NCBI RefSeq assembly: GCF_001280305.1
Contig: NZ_CP012623.1
Span: 1,550,001-1,614,000, forward strand
Reading direction: 5' to 3'
Source of the DNA: Hymenobacter sp. DG25A
GTDB lineage: Bacteria; Bacteroidota; Bacteroidia; Cytophagales; Hymenobacteraceae
Length of the DNA: 64,000 nucleotides
Shown: in pieces, positions 1 to 8,499 of the stretch
Layout of the letters: every line of letters begins with the position of its first letter
How positions within the stretch are numbered: the first letter of the stretch is position 1
Notes under the pieces: model-generated
The model's input: only the letters and a program-made list of their open reading frames with translations
Told to the model about the DNA's origin: nothing
Database searches by the model: none
Made by a program: the position numbers and the translations under genes

Positions 1-1800
1 AAGAGTCTACTAGCCCTGCTCGTAGTGGCGGCCGCCTGCTCCTCCCCCGACCAGCAAACCGGCGGACCCACGCAGGATCAGGATGTGCGCGTACGCTACA
101 CTGCCCGTCGTGTAATTATGCCTGACCTACCGCAGCGGGGCCGCGTCCTCGACCGGTACGACTCCGTGCTGGTAGACACCCGCCCCCAGTTTCTGCTGAA
201 ACTTCCGCGCCGCCCCCCGCTTGATACCCTGGCGCTGGGCCAGCTGCTGGGCTGGGACTCCCTAACCGTGCGGCGACGCATTGCCGATGCCCTGCCCTAC
301 ACCGAAGCCCCGGCCGGCTATCCGGTTCAGCTCACCCTCACAGCAGCCGAAGCCGAGCGGGTGCGCCGGGATAGCAGCGCCACGGTGCCCCGACTTACCC
401 TGACCGAGCGCCGCCAGCGCATTTACACTACTAAGGCGGGAGCCCCGGTGCTGGGCTACCTGAGCGCCGAGGCCCAGCCCTTTCTCCGTCAGGCCCGGCG
501 CACCGGTCGCGGCCGCTTCTACCGCCTGCGCAACGGTGGCGTAGAAACCTACTACAACGGCCTACTCAACGGGCACCGCGGCTACCTGCACCCACTGGTA
601 GATGCCAAGGGCAAGCAGCACGGCACCTGGGCGAAGGATACCGCCTTTCAGCAAGGCCAGGACCTGCACCTGACAATTGATGTGAAGCTGCAAGCCTACG
701 CCGAAAAGCTGCTGGGCGGCCGCAAGGGCTACCTCGTGGCCCTGGACCCGCGCACCGGGGAAATCCTGGCCTTCGTTTCAGCGCCCGTGTACCAGTCGGC
801 CACCATCACCGCGCCCGACCAGGCCGGGGTGCGCGCCAAACTGCTGGAGCATGAAGACATGCCGCTGCTGAACCGGCCGGCCATGCTGGCCAACCCACCC
901 GGCTCAGTGTTCAAGTTGGTGAATGCTGCCATAGCCTTGCAGATGGGTGCCATCAGCCCCAACACCGGGTTCCGCTGCGACCAGTCGCTGGTGAGCTGCG
1001 TGCACGAGCACCCCCGGGCAAAAAACCTGACGGCCGGCCTGAAGTACAGCTGCAACCCCTATTTCTACCAGGTGATGGGCAACCTCATTAACCGCGTGCC
1101 CGATAGTCTGGCCACGGACTCGTCGGCTGCCCGCCATTATAACCTGGCCGAGTGGCGCCGCTACGCCCGCTCGTTCGGTCTGGATTCGGTGCTGGGCGTG
1201 GACATGCCGCGCGAAGGCCCCGGCTTCCTGCCCACCCCGGCGTATTACGACAAAGCCCGCCGCACCCGCAGCTGGACATACCGCTCCATTTACTCGCTCA
1301 GCATCGGGCAGGGCGAAATCAACCTGACGGGCCTGCAAATGGCTAATATGGCGGCTATTATTGCCAACCGGGGCTGGTACTACACGCCCCACCTGGTGCG
1401 GGGCATTGGGGAAAGTGGGCCGCTGCACCGCTTCCGGGTAAAGCACCACACGCTCATTGATAGTGCAAACTTTGCGGCGTTGATTCCGGGTATGGTGGCT
1501 GTAATGCGCGGCGGTACGGCCGCCAGCTCCAGCCTGGCCGACGTGGGCATAACGGTAGCCGGCAAAACCGGCACGGTGCAAAACGACCAGGGCGACGACC
1601 ACGCGGCCTTCGTGGGCTTTGCCCCCGCTGATCATCCCAAAATAGCCGTGGCGGTTTATATTGAAAATGCCGGGTTTGGGGCCGAGGCCGCCGCTCCCTG
1701 TGCCGTACTGGTAATGGAAAAATACCTGCGCGGCAGCGTAGCTCCGCGCCGCAAACGGTGGGAAGGCCGCATTCAGAAAGAGGCCCGGCGCGAGGAGTAA
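1..1800 (+). CDS. Penicillin-binding protein, transpeptidase (PBP2/FtsI-like), 5' end cut by window
   Basis: Class B-type penicillin-binding protein that would cross-link peptidoglycan in the periplasm. The reading frame is open from base 1, so the true start lies just upstream. Bases 1-39 encode a hydrophobic leader ending in Cys (LLVVAAAC), so the protein is either lipid-anchored or held by a short N-terminal membrane segment. Counting from the GTG at 25, an N-terminal RGRVLDRYDSVL stretch resembles the RGxIxDRNG motif of the dimerisation domain. The transpeptidase motifs are SVFK near residue 294 (catalytic Ser), SCN near 342 and KTGT near 514. All three are intact, so it should be active. 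At about 600 residues it is a normal size. No gene of the mreC/rodA type is visible downstream, so a rod-versus-septum role cannot be decided. Confidence 0.9.
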   Translation, partial: KSLLALLVVAAACSSPDQQTGGPTQDQDVRVRYTARRVIMPDLPQRGRVLDRYDSVLVDTRPQFLLKLPRRPPLDTLALGQLLGWDSLTVRRRIADALPYTEAPAGYPVQLTLTAAEAERVRRDSSATVPRLTLTERRQRIYTTKAGAPVLGYLSAEAQPFLRQARRTGRGRFYRLRNGGVETYYNGLLNGHRGYLHPLVDAKGKQHGTWAKDTAFQQGQDLHLTIDVKLQAYAEKLLGGRKGYLVALDPRTGEILAFVSAPVYQSATITAPDQAGVRAKLLEHEDMPLLNRPAMLANPPGSVFKLVNAAIALQMGAISPNTGFRCDQSLVSCVHEHPRAKNLTAGLKYSCNPYFYQVMGNLINRVPDSLATDSSAARHYNLAEWRRYARSFGLDSVLGVDMPREGPGFLPTPAYYDKARRTRSWTYRSIYSLSIGQGEINLTGLQMANMAAIIANRGWYYTPHLVRGIGESGPLHRFRVKHHTLIDSANFAALIPGMVAVMRGGTAASSSLADVGITVAGKTGTVQNDQGDDHAAFVGFAPADHPKIAVAVYIENAGFGAEAAAPCAVLVMEKYLRGSVAPRRKRWEGRIQKEARREE

Positions 1801-1872
1801 GCGGCACGCCCGAGGTTAATCCGCGGCATTTAAGCTTCTGCGCCTATTTTCACGAAATTATTTGTGAGAGGA

Positions 1873-2952
1873 ATGTTTAGAGCGTTATATGTTAGCCTGC
1901 TGGCAGTGTTGCTGGCCAGTGAAGTAAAAGGCCAGTCGTTGGCGGGCGTGTGGCAGGGGGCGGAAAGTGAAACTGGTCAGCCGGGTATGGCGTGGCCTAC
2001 AGTGCTGCGCCTGCAGTATGGCGAGAGCAAGACCATGTTTGGAGTACTGTACCAGGAAATTCTGCACGACCCCGGCTCGTCAGTATCCTTCCAGATACAG
2101 GGCACCCAGGCAGGCACCCAGCTCCAGATAACTGAAACGCGGGTTTTGTATCAACGATTCCGCGACCCGGATAACTACTGGTGCCAGGGCGCCGTCACTT
2201 TCACCTACGACGCGGCCGAAGAAAAACTGACCGGCCGGGCCACCTATCGGCCCGTCGGCACCTGCGACTTCGGCAAGTTTACCCTTTACCGCATCAAGCT
2301 AAAATCGGCGGCTACGGTGCCGGCGGGCAAGCCCACCACCATACACGTGACGGGCCGTGAGGTGCAATGGTACGCCGATGCGGAGCTAAACCAGCCGGTA
2401 AACCGAGGGGGCACTTTCCGCACCAGCCTTACTAAAACCACTACGTTTTACCTTACACAGGGGTATTATCCCACTTCGCAGCAAACGCCGGTGGCAGTTA
2501 CTATTCAGGTAGTCCCGCCCAAAAGTGCGCCCAAAACGCCATTAGCTGTTCGCCCGCCGGCAAAGCAGCCGGCCCCGGCTGCCGGCAAAAAGCTGCCCGC
2601 CGCTGCTCCGTTGGTAACTACTACCCCCGTGGTGTTACCGAAAGTGTTGTTCTTCCTTGGCACGGCGGAGCTGTTGCCGGCGGGCGAGGCCTCCCTGCAT
2701 CAGCTGGTCCGGGAGCTGCGTGCCCGTCCTGCGCTCAAAATCCGGGTGGCAGGCCACACCGACCAGGTTGGCGAAGACCAGAAAAACCTGGCTCTATCGG
2801 AAAAACGAGCTGCCACGGTAAAGGCCTTTTTGTTGAGAGCGGGCATCGACCCGGCGCGCATCAGCACCATCGGGTACGGCGGGGCGCACCCCCTGTTTCC
2901 CTCACCCGATGCCCGCAACCGGCGCGTGGAAGTAGAGGAAATGCGTGATTGA
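1873..2952 (+). CDS. Exported protein with C-terminal OmpA-like peptidoglycan-binding domain
   Basis: The N-terminus is a signal peptide (MFRALYVSLLAVLLASEVKG, cut near GQS). ATG 1873 was chosen over the GTG at 1864 because it begins directly at the signal peptide. The middle (about residues 20-150) is a beta-rich domain of unknown function, followed by a region that looks Ig-like and a Pro/Ala-rich linker near 210-240. The last 100 residues are an OmpA/MotB fold with GHTDQVGED and the NRRVEVE ending, which binds diaminopimelate in peptidoglycan. Inference: a periplasmic or outer-membrane protein tethered to the wall. It follows the PBP gene after a 72-base gap and may be co-transcribed. A weak hairpin (CGTGG/CCACG) lies about 10 bases after the stop. 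Confidence 0.8.
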   Translation: MFRALYVSLLAVLLASEVKGQSLAGVWQGAESETGQPGMAWPTVLRLQYGESKTMFGVLYQEILHDPGSSVSFQIQGTQAGTQLQITETRVLYQRFRDPDNYWCQGAVTFTYDAAEEKLTGRATYRPVGTCDFGKFTLYRIKLKSAATVPAGKPTTIHVTGREVQWYADAELNQPVNRGGTFRTSLTKTTTFYLTQGYYPTSQQTPVAVTIQVVPPKSAPKTPLAVRPPAKQPAPAAGKKLPAAAPLVTTTPVVLPKVLFFLGTAELLPAGEASLHQLVRELRARPALKIRVAGHTDQVGEDQKNLALSEKRAATVKAFLLRAGIDPARISTIGYGGAHPLFPSPDARNRRVEVEEMRD

Positions 2953-3180
2953 AAATCAGCGTGGTACTTCCACGATTAATCCTACGGGCTACCCTTCGCC
3001 GCGTAGTTTAATCTGCGTTAGCTACCATTTGCCGTTGTACTAAGCCCATATACTTCTAGATGATAGCCGGAAGAAACTGAACAGGTATTACGATTTATCT
3101 ATATAGATTGACCCCGATTTCATCTTCCCCTCCTTAGGCAATGAAGTCAGATAGTGTCTTTTTCCTCCTTCTATCCGCTC

Positions 3181-4149
3181 ATGCGTATCCGTCATCCGTT
3201 TGCCTTTGCCCTGGTACCAGTTGCAGCGCTGCTAACTGCCGCTGGCTTCTCTACTCCTTCCGCTGTTGCGCCGGGGGCGCCGGCTAATTTCACACAGGGC
3301 ATTATTACCACCAGGGTATCGCTGCCGGGCAATCCTTATGATAAACTGCTGAGTCAGATTGACCCCACCAAGGGTAATGTGCAGGCGCAGATGCAACAGC
3401 TGGCCATGCGCATGACGCCGGCCGAGCAGCAGCAGTTTCAGGCCGAAGCGGAAAAGATAAATCCGGCCCTGGTGATGGGCGCCATGATGCTGCCCCGCAA
3501 AGGCACTATCTACTTCCGTGGCCAGGAAGCCCGCGTAAGCACCGATGGCCTGTCCTATCATCTTGAAAACTACTTCGACGGGGCTAAAAACACCGGTCTG
3601 TTCCTTCTGGCCGCCCAGGCCAGCCCCGAGCGGGTAGCTTACACCTACAACGCCACTTCCCTGAAAAAGAGCTGGCAGAGCATTGTGGTGACGGAAGAAG
3701 ACTATACGCTGAAGACCTCCACCGAAACCAGCCTGATAGCCGGTTACCCCAGCCAGAAAGCCACTTACACCCTGAAACCAGGCGCTGCGGCCCCTGCCAC
3801 TAATACCGACAACCCCGGCGAGATGAGCCAGAAGCCGGTAGCCCTGGATGTCTGGACATCGGTGCAGATTCCGCACATGCTGAATTTCGCTCACCCTGTG
3901 TACGTCAAGGAAAAGTATGGCATCACCAGGCTGGTGGTTTACTTTGATAAGGAACGTCGGCAGAAGATGGTGTATGAGTTTGCCAGTGTGCAGCTCAAGA
4001 CCATAACGCCCCAGGACCTGCAGATTAAAGCCAACACCCCCATTCTGGACTATGCCAAAGACGAGCTGCAAATCGGTATGAAGTCGTTGGCCATTATGCT
4101 GGGCGGTGGCGGCCTCCAGCAGTCGGGCCCGTCTACCGACGACGAATAG
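3181..4149 (+). CDS. Exported protein of unknown function
   Basis: 322 residues with a clear signal peptide (FALVPVAALLTAAGFS). ATG 3181 was preferred to the GTG at 3154 because the upstream codons add only a polar tail before the signal peptide. The mature part alternates beta-type segments. It is reminiscent of the DUF4412/GLPGLI-like exported proteins common in Bacteroidota (a flag-like strand, then a paragraph on conversion to a polypeptide of about 300 residues), but no diagnostic motif was recognised. The C-terminus is a glycine-rich GGGGL stretch followed by an acidic tail. The preceding 228 bases hold no other gene. Function unknown. Confidence 0.7.
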   Translation: MRIRHPFAFALVPVAALLTAAGFSTPSAVAPGAPANFTQGIITTRVSLPGNPYDKLLSQIDPTKGNVQAQMQQLAMRMTPAEQQQFQAEAEKINPALVMGAMMLPRKGTIYFRGQEARVSTDGLSYHLENYFDGAKNTGLFLLAAQASPERVAYTYNATSLKKSWQSIVVTEEDYTLKTSTETSLIAGYPSQKATYTLKPGAAAPATNTDNPGEMSQKPVALDVWTSVQIPHMLNFAHPVYVKEKYGITRLVVYFDKERRQKMVYEFASVQLKTITPQDLQIKANTPILDYAKDELQIGMKSLAIMLGGGGLQQSGPSTDDE

Positions 4150-4304
4150 TTGTTTTCTGGATCAGCACTTACAACGGCCCGTTCCTACATCAGGAGAGGG
4201 CCGTTTTGTATCTCAGGCACCCGAGGCTGCGTTACCTAACCCCAGCACATTTCCGGAGTTATTTGTTCTGTTCCGCATCAGCATCTTACCACCAGCTTCT
4301 CTTT

Positions 4305-5174
4305 ATGACCATTACCATCGCCCAAAACTCTACCCAACCACTCACTGTCTCCCGCCTGGGCTACGGCACTATGCGCCTCACCGGCCCGGAAATTTGGGGC
4401 GAGCCCGCTAACCGCGCCGAGGCGCTGCAGATTCTCCGGACCGCCCTGGAGGCGGGCGTGAACTTCCTGGACACCGCCGACTACTACGGCGAGGACGTGA
4501 CCAACCGCCTGATTCAGGAAGCCCTGCACCCATATGCTTCCGACCTGGTGATTTGCACCAAAGTAGGCGCCACCCGCCGGCCCGATAAAAGCTGGGCACC
4601 CTTCATCCGGCCCGAAAACCTGCGCACCAGCATCGAAAATAACCTGCGCACTCTTAAGCAGGAACAGATTCAGCTGGTGCATCTGCGCACCATGGGCCAC
4701 CACGAGGTGCCGTTTGATGAGTCGTTGGGTGCCATGTTTGAGATGCAGCAGGAAGGCCTGATCCAGCACGTGGGGCTGAGCAACGTGAGCCGGGAAGAAC
4801 TGGAAACCGGGTTGAAGATGGGCCCTATTGCTACCGTGGAAAATATGTACGGCCACGGGCAGCGCACCACCTTAAAACTACCCTACGGGGAGAACCGGGG
4901 CGGCGAGGAAGTGCTGGACCTGTGCGAGCAGCACGCCATTCCGCTTATCCCCTATTTTTCGCTGATCAACTCGCTGCCTAAAGCTGACACGAAAATGGCT
5001 GACATGGCCCGCAAGCACAACGCCTCCGAGGCCCAGGTAAACCTGGCCTGGCTGCTGCATAAGTCGCCGTGGCTGTTGCCCATTCCGGGCACTTCTTCGC
5101 TGGCGCATTTGCGGGAGAATCTGGCTTCCGTAGATGTTCGCCTGAGTCCGGAAGATATGGCATACCTGGGCTAG
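4305..5174 (+). CDS. Aldo/keto reductase
   Basis: NADPH-dependent oxidoreductase of the aldo/keto reductase superfamily, 289 residues, (beta/alpha)8 barrel. The start at ATG 4305 precedes the GYGTMRLTG strand by about 18 residues; the upstream in-frame sequence has no coding character. The catalytic tetrad is visible: Asp56 and Tyr61 in DTADYYG, Lys86 in CTKVG, and His126 in LVHLRT. The C-terminal PIPGTSS motif is the usual cofactor phosphate site. The family reduces aldehydes and ketones; the actual substrate cannot be told. It stands alone between an exported protein and the HipA-like gene. Confidence 0.9.
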   Translation: MTITIAQNSTQPLTVSRLGYGTMRLTGPEIWGEPANRAEALQILRTALEAGVNFLDTADYYGEDVTNRLIQEALHPYASDLVICTKVGATRRPDKSWAPFIRPENLRTSIENNLRTLKQEQIQLVHLRTMGHHEVPFDESLGAMFEMQQEGLIQHVGLSNVSREELETGLKMGPIATVENMYGHGQRTTLKLPYGENRGGEEVLDLCEQHAIPLIPYFSLINSLPKADTKMADMARKHNASEAQVNLAWLLHKSPWLLPIPGTSSLAHLRENLASVDVRLSPEDMAYLG

Positions 5175-5348
5175 CCTTGATGCCTTGAAAAAAGGTCGTC
5201 GGCTGATTGCCGGAGACATAGGCCGGAATGGTAGCCAATCCATTTCGCATCATGCACCGTCAGCCCCTTTTCACCATTCTTTCTACTCTTCGGCAAACTG
5301 CCGGAATTGTAGGTTATTTGTGCGCCTCATGCCCTATTCCCATGCTAC

Positions 5349-6149
5349 ATGCCCGTACCTGACCTTTCCCTTAGAACCGTTGACGTGACGCGCTACGTTA
5401 CGCCGCTGCGCGAAGGCGGCTCCCTGCCGGGCCTTGTGGAGGCCGATGACGGTTTTCTCTACGTCGTTAAGTTTCGGGGGGCGGGCCAGGGCCTGAAGGC
5501 GCTAATTGCCGAGCTGATTGTGGGCGAGCTGGCCCGGGCCCTGGGCCTGCGCATGCCGGAGCTGGTGTTCATGCGGCTGGATGAAGCCTTTGGCCGCACC
5601 GAGCCCGACGAGGAAATTCAGGACCTGCTGCGCTTCAGCACCGGCCTCAATCTGGCCCTGCACTACCTTTCCGGCGCCATCACCTACGACCCTTTGGTGA
5701 ATACTATTGAGCCCGGGCTGGCTTCTCAAATTGTGTGGCTGGACTGCCTCACGCTGAACGTAGACCGCACTGCCCGCAACACCAATATGCTGATGTGGCA
5801 CCGTGAACTGTGGCTCATTGACCACGGCGCCGCCCTCTACGTGCACCACACCGGCCCCGACTGGGCCCAGAACACGCGCCGCGCCTTTCCGCAGGTGAAA
5901 GACCACGTGCTCCTGCCCCAGGCCAGCGAGCTGGAAGCCGTGGACGCCGCCAGCCGCGCCCTGCTCACCCCCGACGTGCTCCAGTCCATTCTGGCCCTGG
6001 TGCCCGACGAGTGGCTGACCTCAGATCAGTCCACCACGCTCACGGCGGAGGAGCAGCGCCAGAATTACGTGCGCTTCCTGGAAGCCCGCCTGTCCGCATC
6101 AGAAACCTTTGTTCAGGAAGCGCAGCATGCCCGCCAAGCACTTATTTGA
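5349..6149 (+). CDS. HipA-like kinase-fold protein (HipA_2 type)
   Basis: 266 residues with a compact HipA-type kinase layout. Lys41 in VVKFRG is the candidate ATP-binding lysine. The catalytic-loop counterpart is NVDRTARNTN (Asp139, Asn144), and the metal-binding DFG counterpart is LIDHG (Asp158). HipA itself phosphorylates a tRNA synthetase, but it is much longer and has an N-terminal subdomain that is absent here. The short HipA_2 type is uncharacterised. The stop lies 23 bases inside the next gene, a DUF3037 gene, so the two are translationally coupled. I infer a two-gene module of toxin-antitoxin or signalling type. Kinase activity is not shown by sequence alone. Confidence 0.75.
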   Translation: MPVPDLSLRTVDVTRYVTPLREGGSLPGLVEADDGFLYVVKFRGAGQGLKALIAELIVGELARALGLRMPELVFMRLDEAFGRTEPDEEIQDLLRFSTGLNLALHYLSGAITYDPLVNTIEPGLASQIVWLDCLTLNVDRTARNTNMLMWHRELWLIDHGAALYVHHTGPDWAQNTRRAFPQVKDHVLLPQASELEAVDAASRALLTPDVLQSILALVPDEWLTSDQSTTLTAEEQRQNYVRFLEARLSASETFVQEAQHARQALI

Positions 6150-6513
6150 GTACGCCGTTCTGCGCGTGGTGCCCCGCGTAGAGCGTGAGGAGTTCCTCAA
6201 CGTGGGCGTTATCGTGTACTGTGCCTCCGAAGGTTTTCTGCAGGTGCGGTGCGCAGTACCGGAAGCCCGCCTGCGCGCCTTTGGCTGCGCCGAGCTGGAC
6301 CTGCAGGACCTGGCCCAACGCTTGCGGGCGTTTGAGCGAATCTGCCAGGGCCGCCGGGAAGGCGGCCCTATTGGTCAGTTGCCCATTGCCTCCCGTTTCC
6401 GTTGGCTCACGGCCCAGCGCAGCACGATTGTGCAAACGTCGCCGGTGCACCCCGGCCTGTGCGAGAATGCCGCCGATACTTTGAACCGCCTGTATGCGCA
6501 GCTGGTGGAGTAG
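6127..6513 (+). CDS. DUF3037 family protein, partner of HipA-like kinase
   Basis: 128 residues beginning at ATG 6127 (MPAKHLFEYAVLRVVPRVE), inside the end of the HipA-like gene. This start was preferred to the TTG at 6109 because FEYAVLRVVP is the usual beginning of the family. The ERVEFLNVGV-like segment (EREEFLNVGVIVYC) and the C-terminal helix match DUF3037 as I know it. No catalytic residues are evident. DUF3037 genes are commonly seen next to short HipA-like kinases, and the 23-base overlap here fits a fixed pair. It could be an antitoxin, adaptor or substrate. An inverted-repeat element follows about 60 bases after the stop. Confidence 0.75.
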   Translation: MPAKHLFEYAVLRVVPRVEREEFLNVGVIVYCASEGFLQVRCAVPEARLRAFGCAELDLQDLAQRLRAFERICQGRREGGPIGQLPIASRFRWLTAQRSTIVQTSPVHPGLCENAADTLNRLYAQLVE

Positions 6514-6574
6514 TGGCGGGCAAAGCCCCCGACTGAGCGCCACGCCGCGTCTGAAATGTAACATTGTAGGAAAG

Positions 6575-6672
6575 TAACGTCATGCTGAGCGCAGCCGAAG
6601 CACCTTGGTAGTGTAGTAAACCCAACCAAGCAGTAGAGATACTTGGATCCTGCTCAGCATGACGGTCAGAAC
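6575..6672. repeat. Dispersed inverted-repeat element, copy 1 (degenerate)
   Basis: Arms GTCATGCTGAGC (6579-6590) and GCTCAGCATGAC (6652-6663) are perfectly complementary. The interior resembles the CGAAGCATCTCGC core of the copies at 10536 and 45169 but is diverged (gaagcacctt, tagagatactt). It is intergenic, between the DUF3037 gene and the promoter of the small peptide gene. It looks like a REP/BIME-type non-autonomous element or the footprint of one. Confidence 0.7.
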
Positions 6673-6758
6673 CGTTGTTCTATCGAAATGACGGCCTTTA
6701 CCCAATTATTTAACACTTTGATTAAGTATGCTTGCATAACATTTTATGAATATCTCCG

Positions 6759-6766
6759 TATCTTTG
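6759..6766 (+). promoter_or_regulatory. Candidate -7 box (TATCTTTG) for the small peptide gene
   Basis: Exact match to the Bacteroidota TAnnTTTG -7 consensus, 31 bases before ATG 6797. The best upstream TTG is at 6732-6734, leaving 24 bases between the boxes, slightly longer than usual. A GAGAG stretch lies 10 bases before the start codon. Confidence 0.5.
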
Positions 6767-6796
6767 CCTGCACAAACCAGTAAGAGAGAAGTTGAT

Positions 6797-6931
6797 ATGA
6801 AAAAGACCACCGCATTTTCGTCGTTGTTGCTGTTGGGTGGCCTGGGTTCATTCCGTTACCTGTCGGCCCAACTAAAAGACCTTGATTTGAATTTTGACCT
6901 GCGGGGAGAGGATAGCTGCTATTACTGCTAA
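6797..6931 (+). CDS. Small exported peptide with Cys-rich end
   Basis: A 44-codon gene starting at ATG 6797 (MKKTTAFSSLLLLGG...). It has a signal-peptide-like head: two lysines, a hydrophobic LLLLGG core and a likely cut after SAQ near residue 26. That leaves an 18-residue acidic mature peptide rich in Asp and Leu that ends DSCYYC. The two cysteines could form a disulphide or carry a modification. It has its own TATCTTTG promoter box and a strong terminator 20 bases after the stop, which argues for a real expressed gene. I recognise no family. Alternatives are a secreted signal or precursor peptide, or a short lineage-specific exported peptide. No processing enzyme is adjacent. Confidence 0.55.
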   Translation: MKKTTAFSSLLLLGGLGSFRYLSAQLKDLDLNFDLRGEDSCYYC

Positions 6932-6951
6932 CCGGCCCGTATAACTGAACG

Positions 6952-6985
6952 AAAAAGCCCTGCCACCTGGTGGCAGGGCTTTTTT
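6952..6985 (+). terminator. Intrinsic terminator after small peptide gene
   Basis: Stem AAAAAGCCCTGCCAC / GTGGCAGGGCTTTTT with a three-base loop and a T run. It ends the transcript of the 44-codon gene before the FKBP gene. Confidence 0.85.
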
Positions 6986-7137
6986 ATGCCTCAGGCCGTG
7001 ATTTTGCGGCTCATTCTCAGTGTTTTCCTGACCCTGCGGAAGAAAAGCACATCCATTCTCATTTGATTTCGGTACTTCACGGTATGGTACGTAGTAGGCG
7101 TATCACAGCCGTTTCACATTCTCTGTCCCCTACCCTT

Positions 7138-7779
7138 ATGAACCTCAACAGCTTAAAAGACCAAATCAGCTACATCATTGGCCGCGACCTGGCCCGCAAC
7201 TTCGCCCAGCAGGGCCTGGATCTGGATATTGATGTGCTGGCCGCCAGCATGAAGGAAGGCATGGCCGGTGAGCCCAGCCGCCTCACCCAGGACCAGATGA
7301 AAGAAGCCATGGGCCAGCTGCAGCAGCAGATGGAAGCCCTGGAAGCCGACGAGGACGGCGCCAGCACTGCCGGCGCTGCCAGTGGCAGCGACAACCAGGC
7401 CGAAGGGCTGGCTTTCCTGGCCGCCAACAAAGACAAAGCCGGAGTGCACACGCTGCCCAGCGGCCTGCAGTACGAGGTGCTGAAGGAGGGCTCGGGCAAG
7501 AAGCCTTCGCTCAGCTCGTCGGTTACTACGCACTACCACGGTACGCTCATTAATGGTAATGTGTTTGACAGCAGCTACCAGCGCGGCCAGCCCGCTACCT
7601 TCCCCGTAAACGGCGTAATTGCCGGCTGGACAGAAGCGCTGCAGCTGATGCCCGAAGGCTCTAAATGGCGCCTGTACATTCCCTCGGAGCTGGCCTATGG
7701 CAAGCGCGGCGCCGGCCGCGACATCGGCCCCGACTCCACGCTCATCTTCGACGTGGAGCTGCTGAAAGTAAATAACTAA
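7138..7779 (+). CDS. FKBP-type peptidyl-prolyl cis-trans isomerase
   Basis: 213 residues. An N-terminal helical dimerisation segment (SYIIGRDLARNF, as in FkpA/Mip) is joined by an acidic Ala/Ser-rich linker to a C-terminal FKBP domain from about residue 105. FKBP hallmarks are visible: VTTHYHGTLINGNVFDSS, the PVNGVIAGWTEALQLM strand with the pocket Trp, and SELAYGKRGAG. It isomerises X-Pro bonds and usually acts as a dimeric chaperone. ATG 7138 begins at the helix. No signal peptide is seen, so it is probably cytoplasmic, unlike FkpA. The next gene starts 2 bases after the stop, so the two form an operon. Confidence 0.9.
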   Translation: MNLNSLKDQISYIIGRDLARNFAQQGLDLDIDVLAASMKEGMAGEPSRLTQDQMKEAMGQLQQQMEALEADEDGASTAGAASGSDNQAEGLAFLAANKDKAGVHTLPSGLQYEVLKEGSGKKPSLSSSVTTHYHGTLINGNVFDSSYQRGQPATFPVNGVIAGWTEALQLMPEGSKWRLYIPSELAYGKRGAGRDIGPDSTLIFDVELLKVNN

Positions 7780-7781
7780 CG

Positions 7782-8414
7782 ATGCCTGACACCGGGCCGC
7801 TGGAAACCTCTTCGACTGCCGTGCCCACCTGGAGCGCGGGCAGCCGTAGCGCCAGCGGCCCGGTGCCGGCTTTTACCACCCCCCGGCCGGCCCTTAACAC
7901 TACCCTCCCTCCCGTGATGGACGAACCCTTGCCGCCTGTGCCGCCACCCGCTCCCGCCGTGCCTACCATGCGCAGCGAAGATGGCCGGCTGGAGCTTACG
8001 GCTACCACGCTGAAGGTTGATGGGCGGGTGTTCAGTCTGCTGGAGCTGGAGGCCATTGAAGTAAAACCGGTGCGCTGGCTGCTCTGGTACCTGCTGGGCG
8101 GCCTCACACTGGCTATTTTCACCATGGCCTTTCTGCAAAACTGGCTGCGCACCATGCCCGCCGCCATGGGCATGACGGTGGGAGCCCTCCTGCTGCTTAT
8201 TGGGCACCGGGGTGCCAAGCGCCTGCGCATTCTGCGGCTGGGCCAGGAAGATTTGTACTATACCCTTTCCGGTGAGCTGGCCCCGTGGCAAACACTGGCT
8301 GGCCAGGTAAACCGGCGCATTCAGCAGCGCCATGATGAGCAGGCTGCCATCCTGTTCCAGGCATTTTCGGCGGGGCAGCCTTCCGATGAAGACACTTCGG
8401 AAGCGGGTCAGTAA
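7782..8414 (+). CDS. Membrane protein of unknown function, two TM helices
   Basis: 210 residues, starting 2 bases after the FKBP stop codon. Residues 1-65 are Pro/Ala/Thr-rich and probably disordered. A beta-type segment (residues 66-95) precedes two membrane helices (about 102-124 and 130-147), followed by a charged C-terminal half. The arrangement of a short soluble strand region and a helical hairpin recalls small PH-like or DUF6232-type membrane proteins, but I cannot assign a family. The coupling to the FKBP gene is the only hint at function. Confidence 0.6.
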   Translation: MPDTGPLETSSTAVPTWSAGSRSASGPVPAFTTPRPALNTTLPPVMDEPLPPVPPPAPAVPTMRSEDGRLELTATTLKVDGRVFSLLELEAIEVKPVRWLLWYLLGGLTLAIFTMAFLQNWLRTMPAAMGMTVGALLLLIGHRGAKRLRILRLGQEDLYYTLSGELAPWQTLAGQVNRRIQQRHDEQAAILFQAFSAGQPSDEDTSEAGQ

Positions 8415-8499
8415 GTCTGCCAGGCTATTGTTTTTTCTTTTGCCTTACCTTTAGCCGCTCTAAAAGCGCAGCAGCAAATATCTCCTTTTCACCATTTTC

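Noticed and set aside
904..1635. Antisense frame of 243 codons inside the PBP gene
   Set aside because: Shadow frame of a GC-rich gene; the + strand frame has all catalytic motifs.
5185..5348. 67-codon frame ahead of the HipA-like gene
   Set aside because: TTG start, overlaps the kinase gene, composition not coding.
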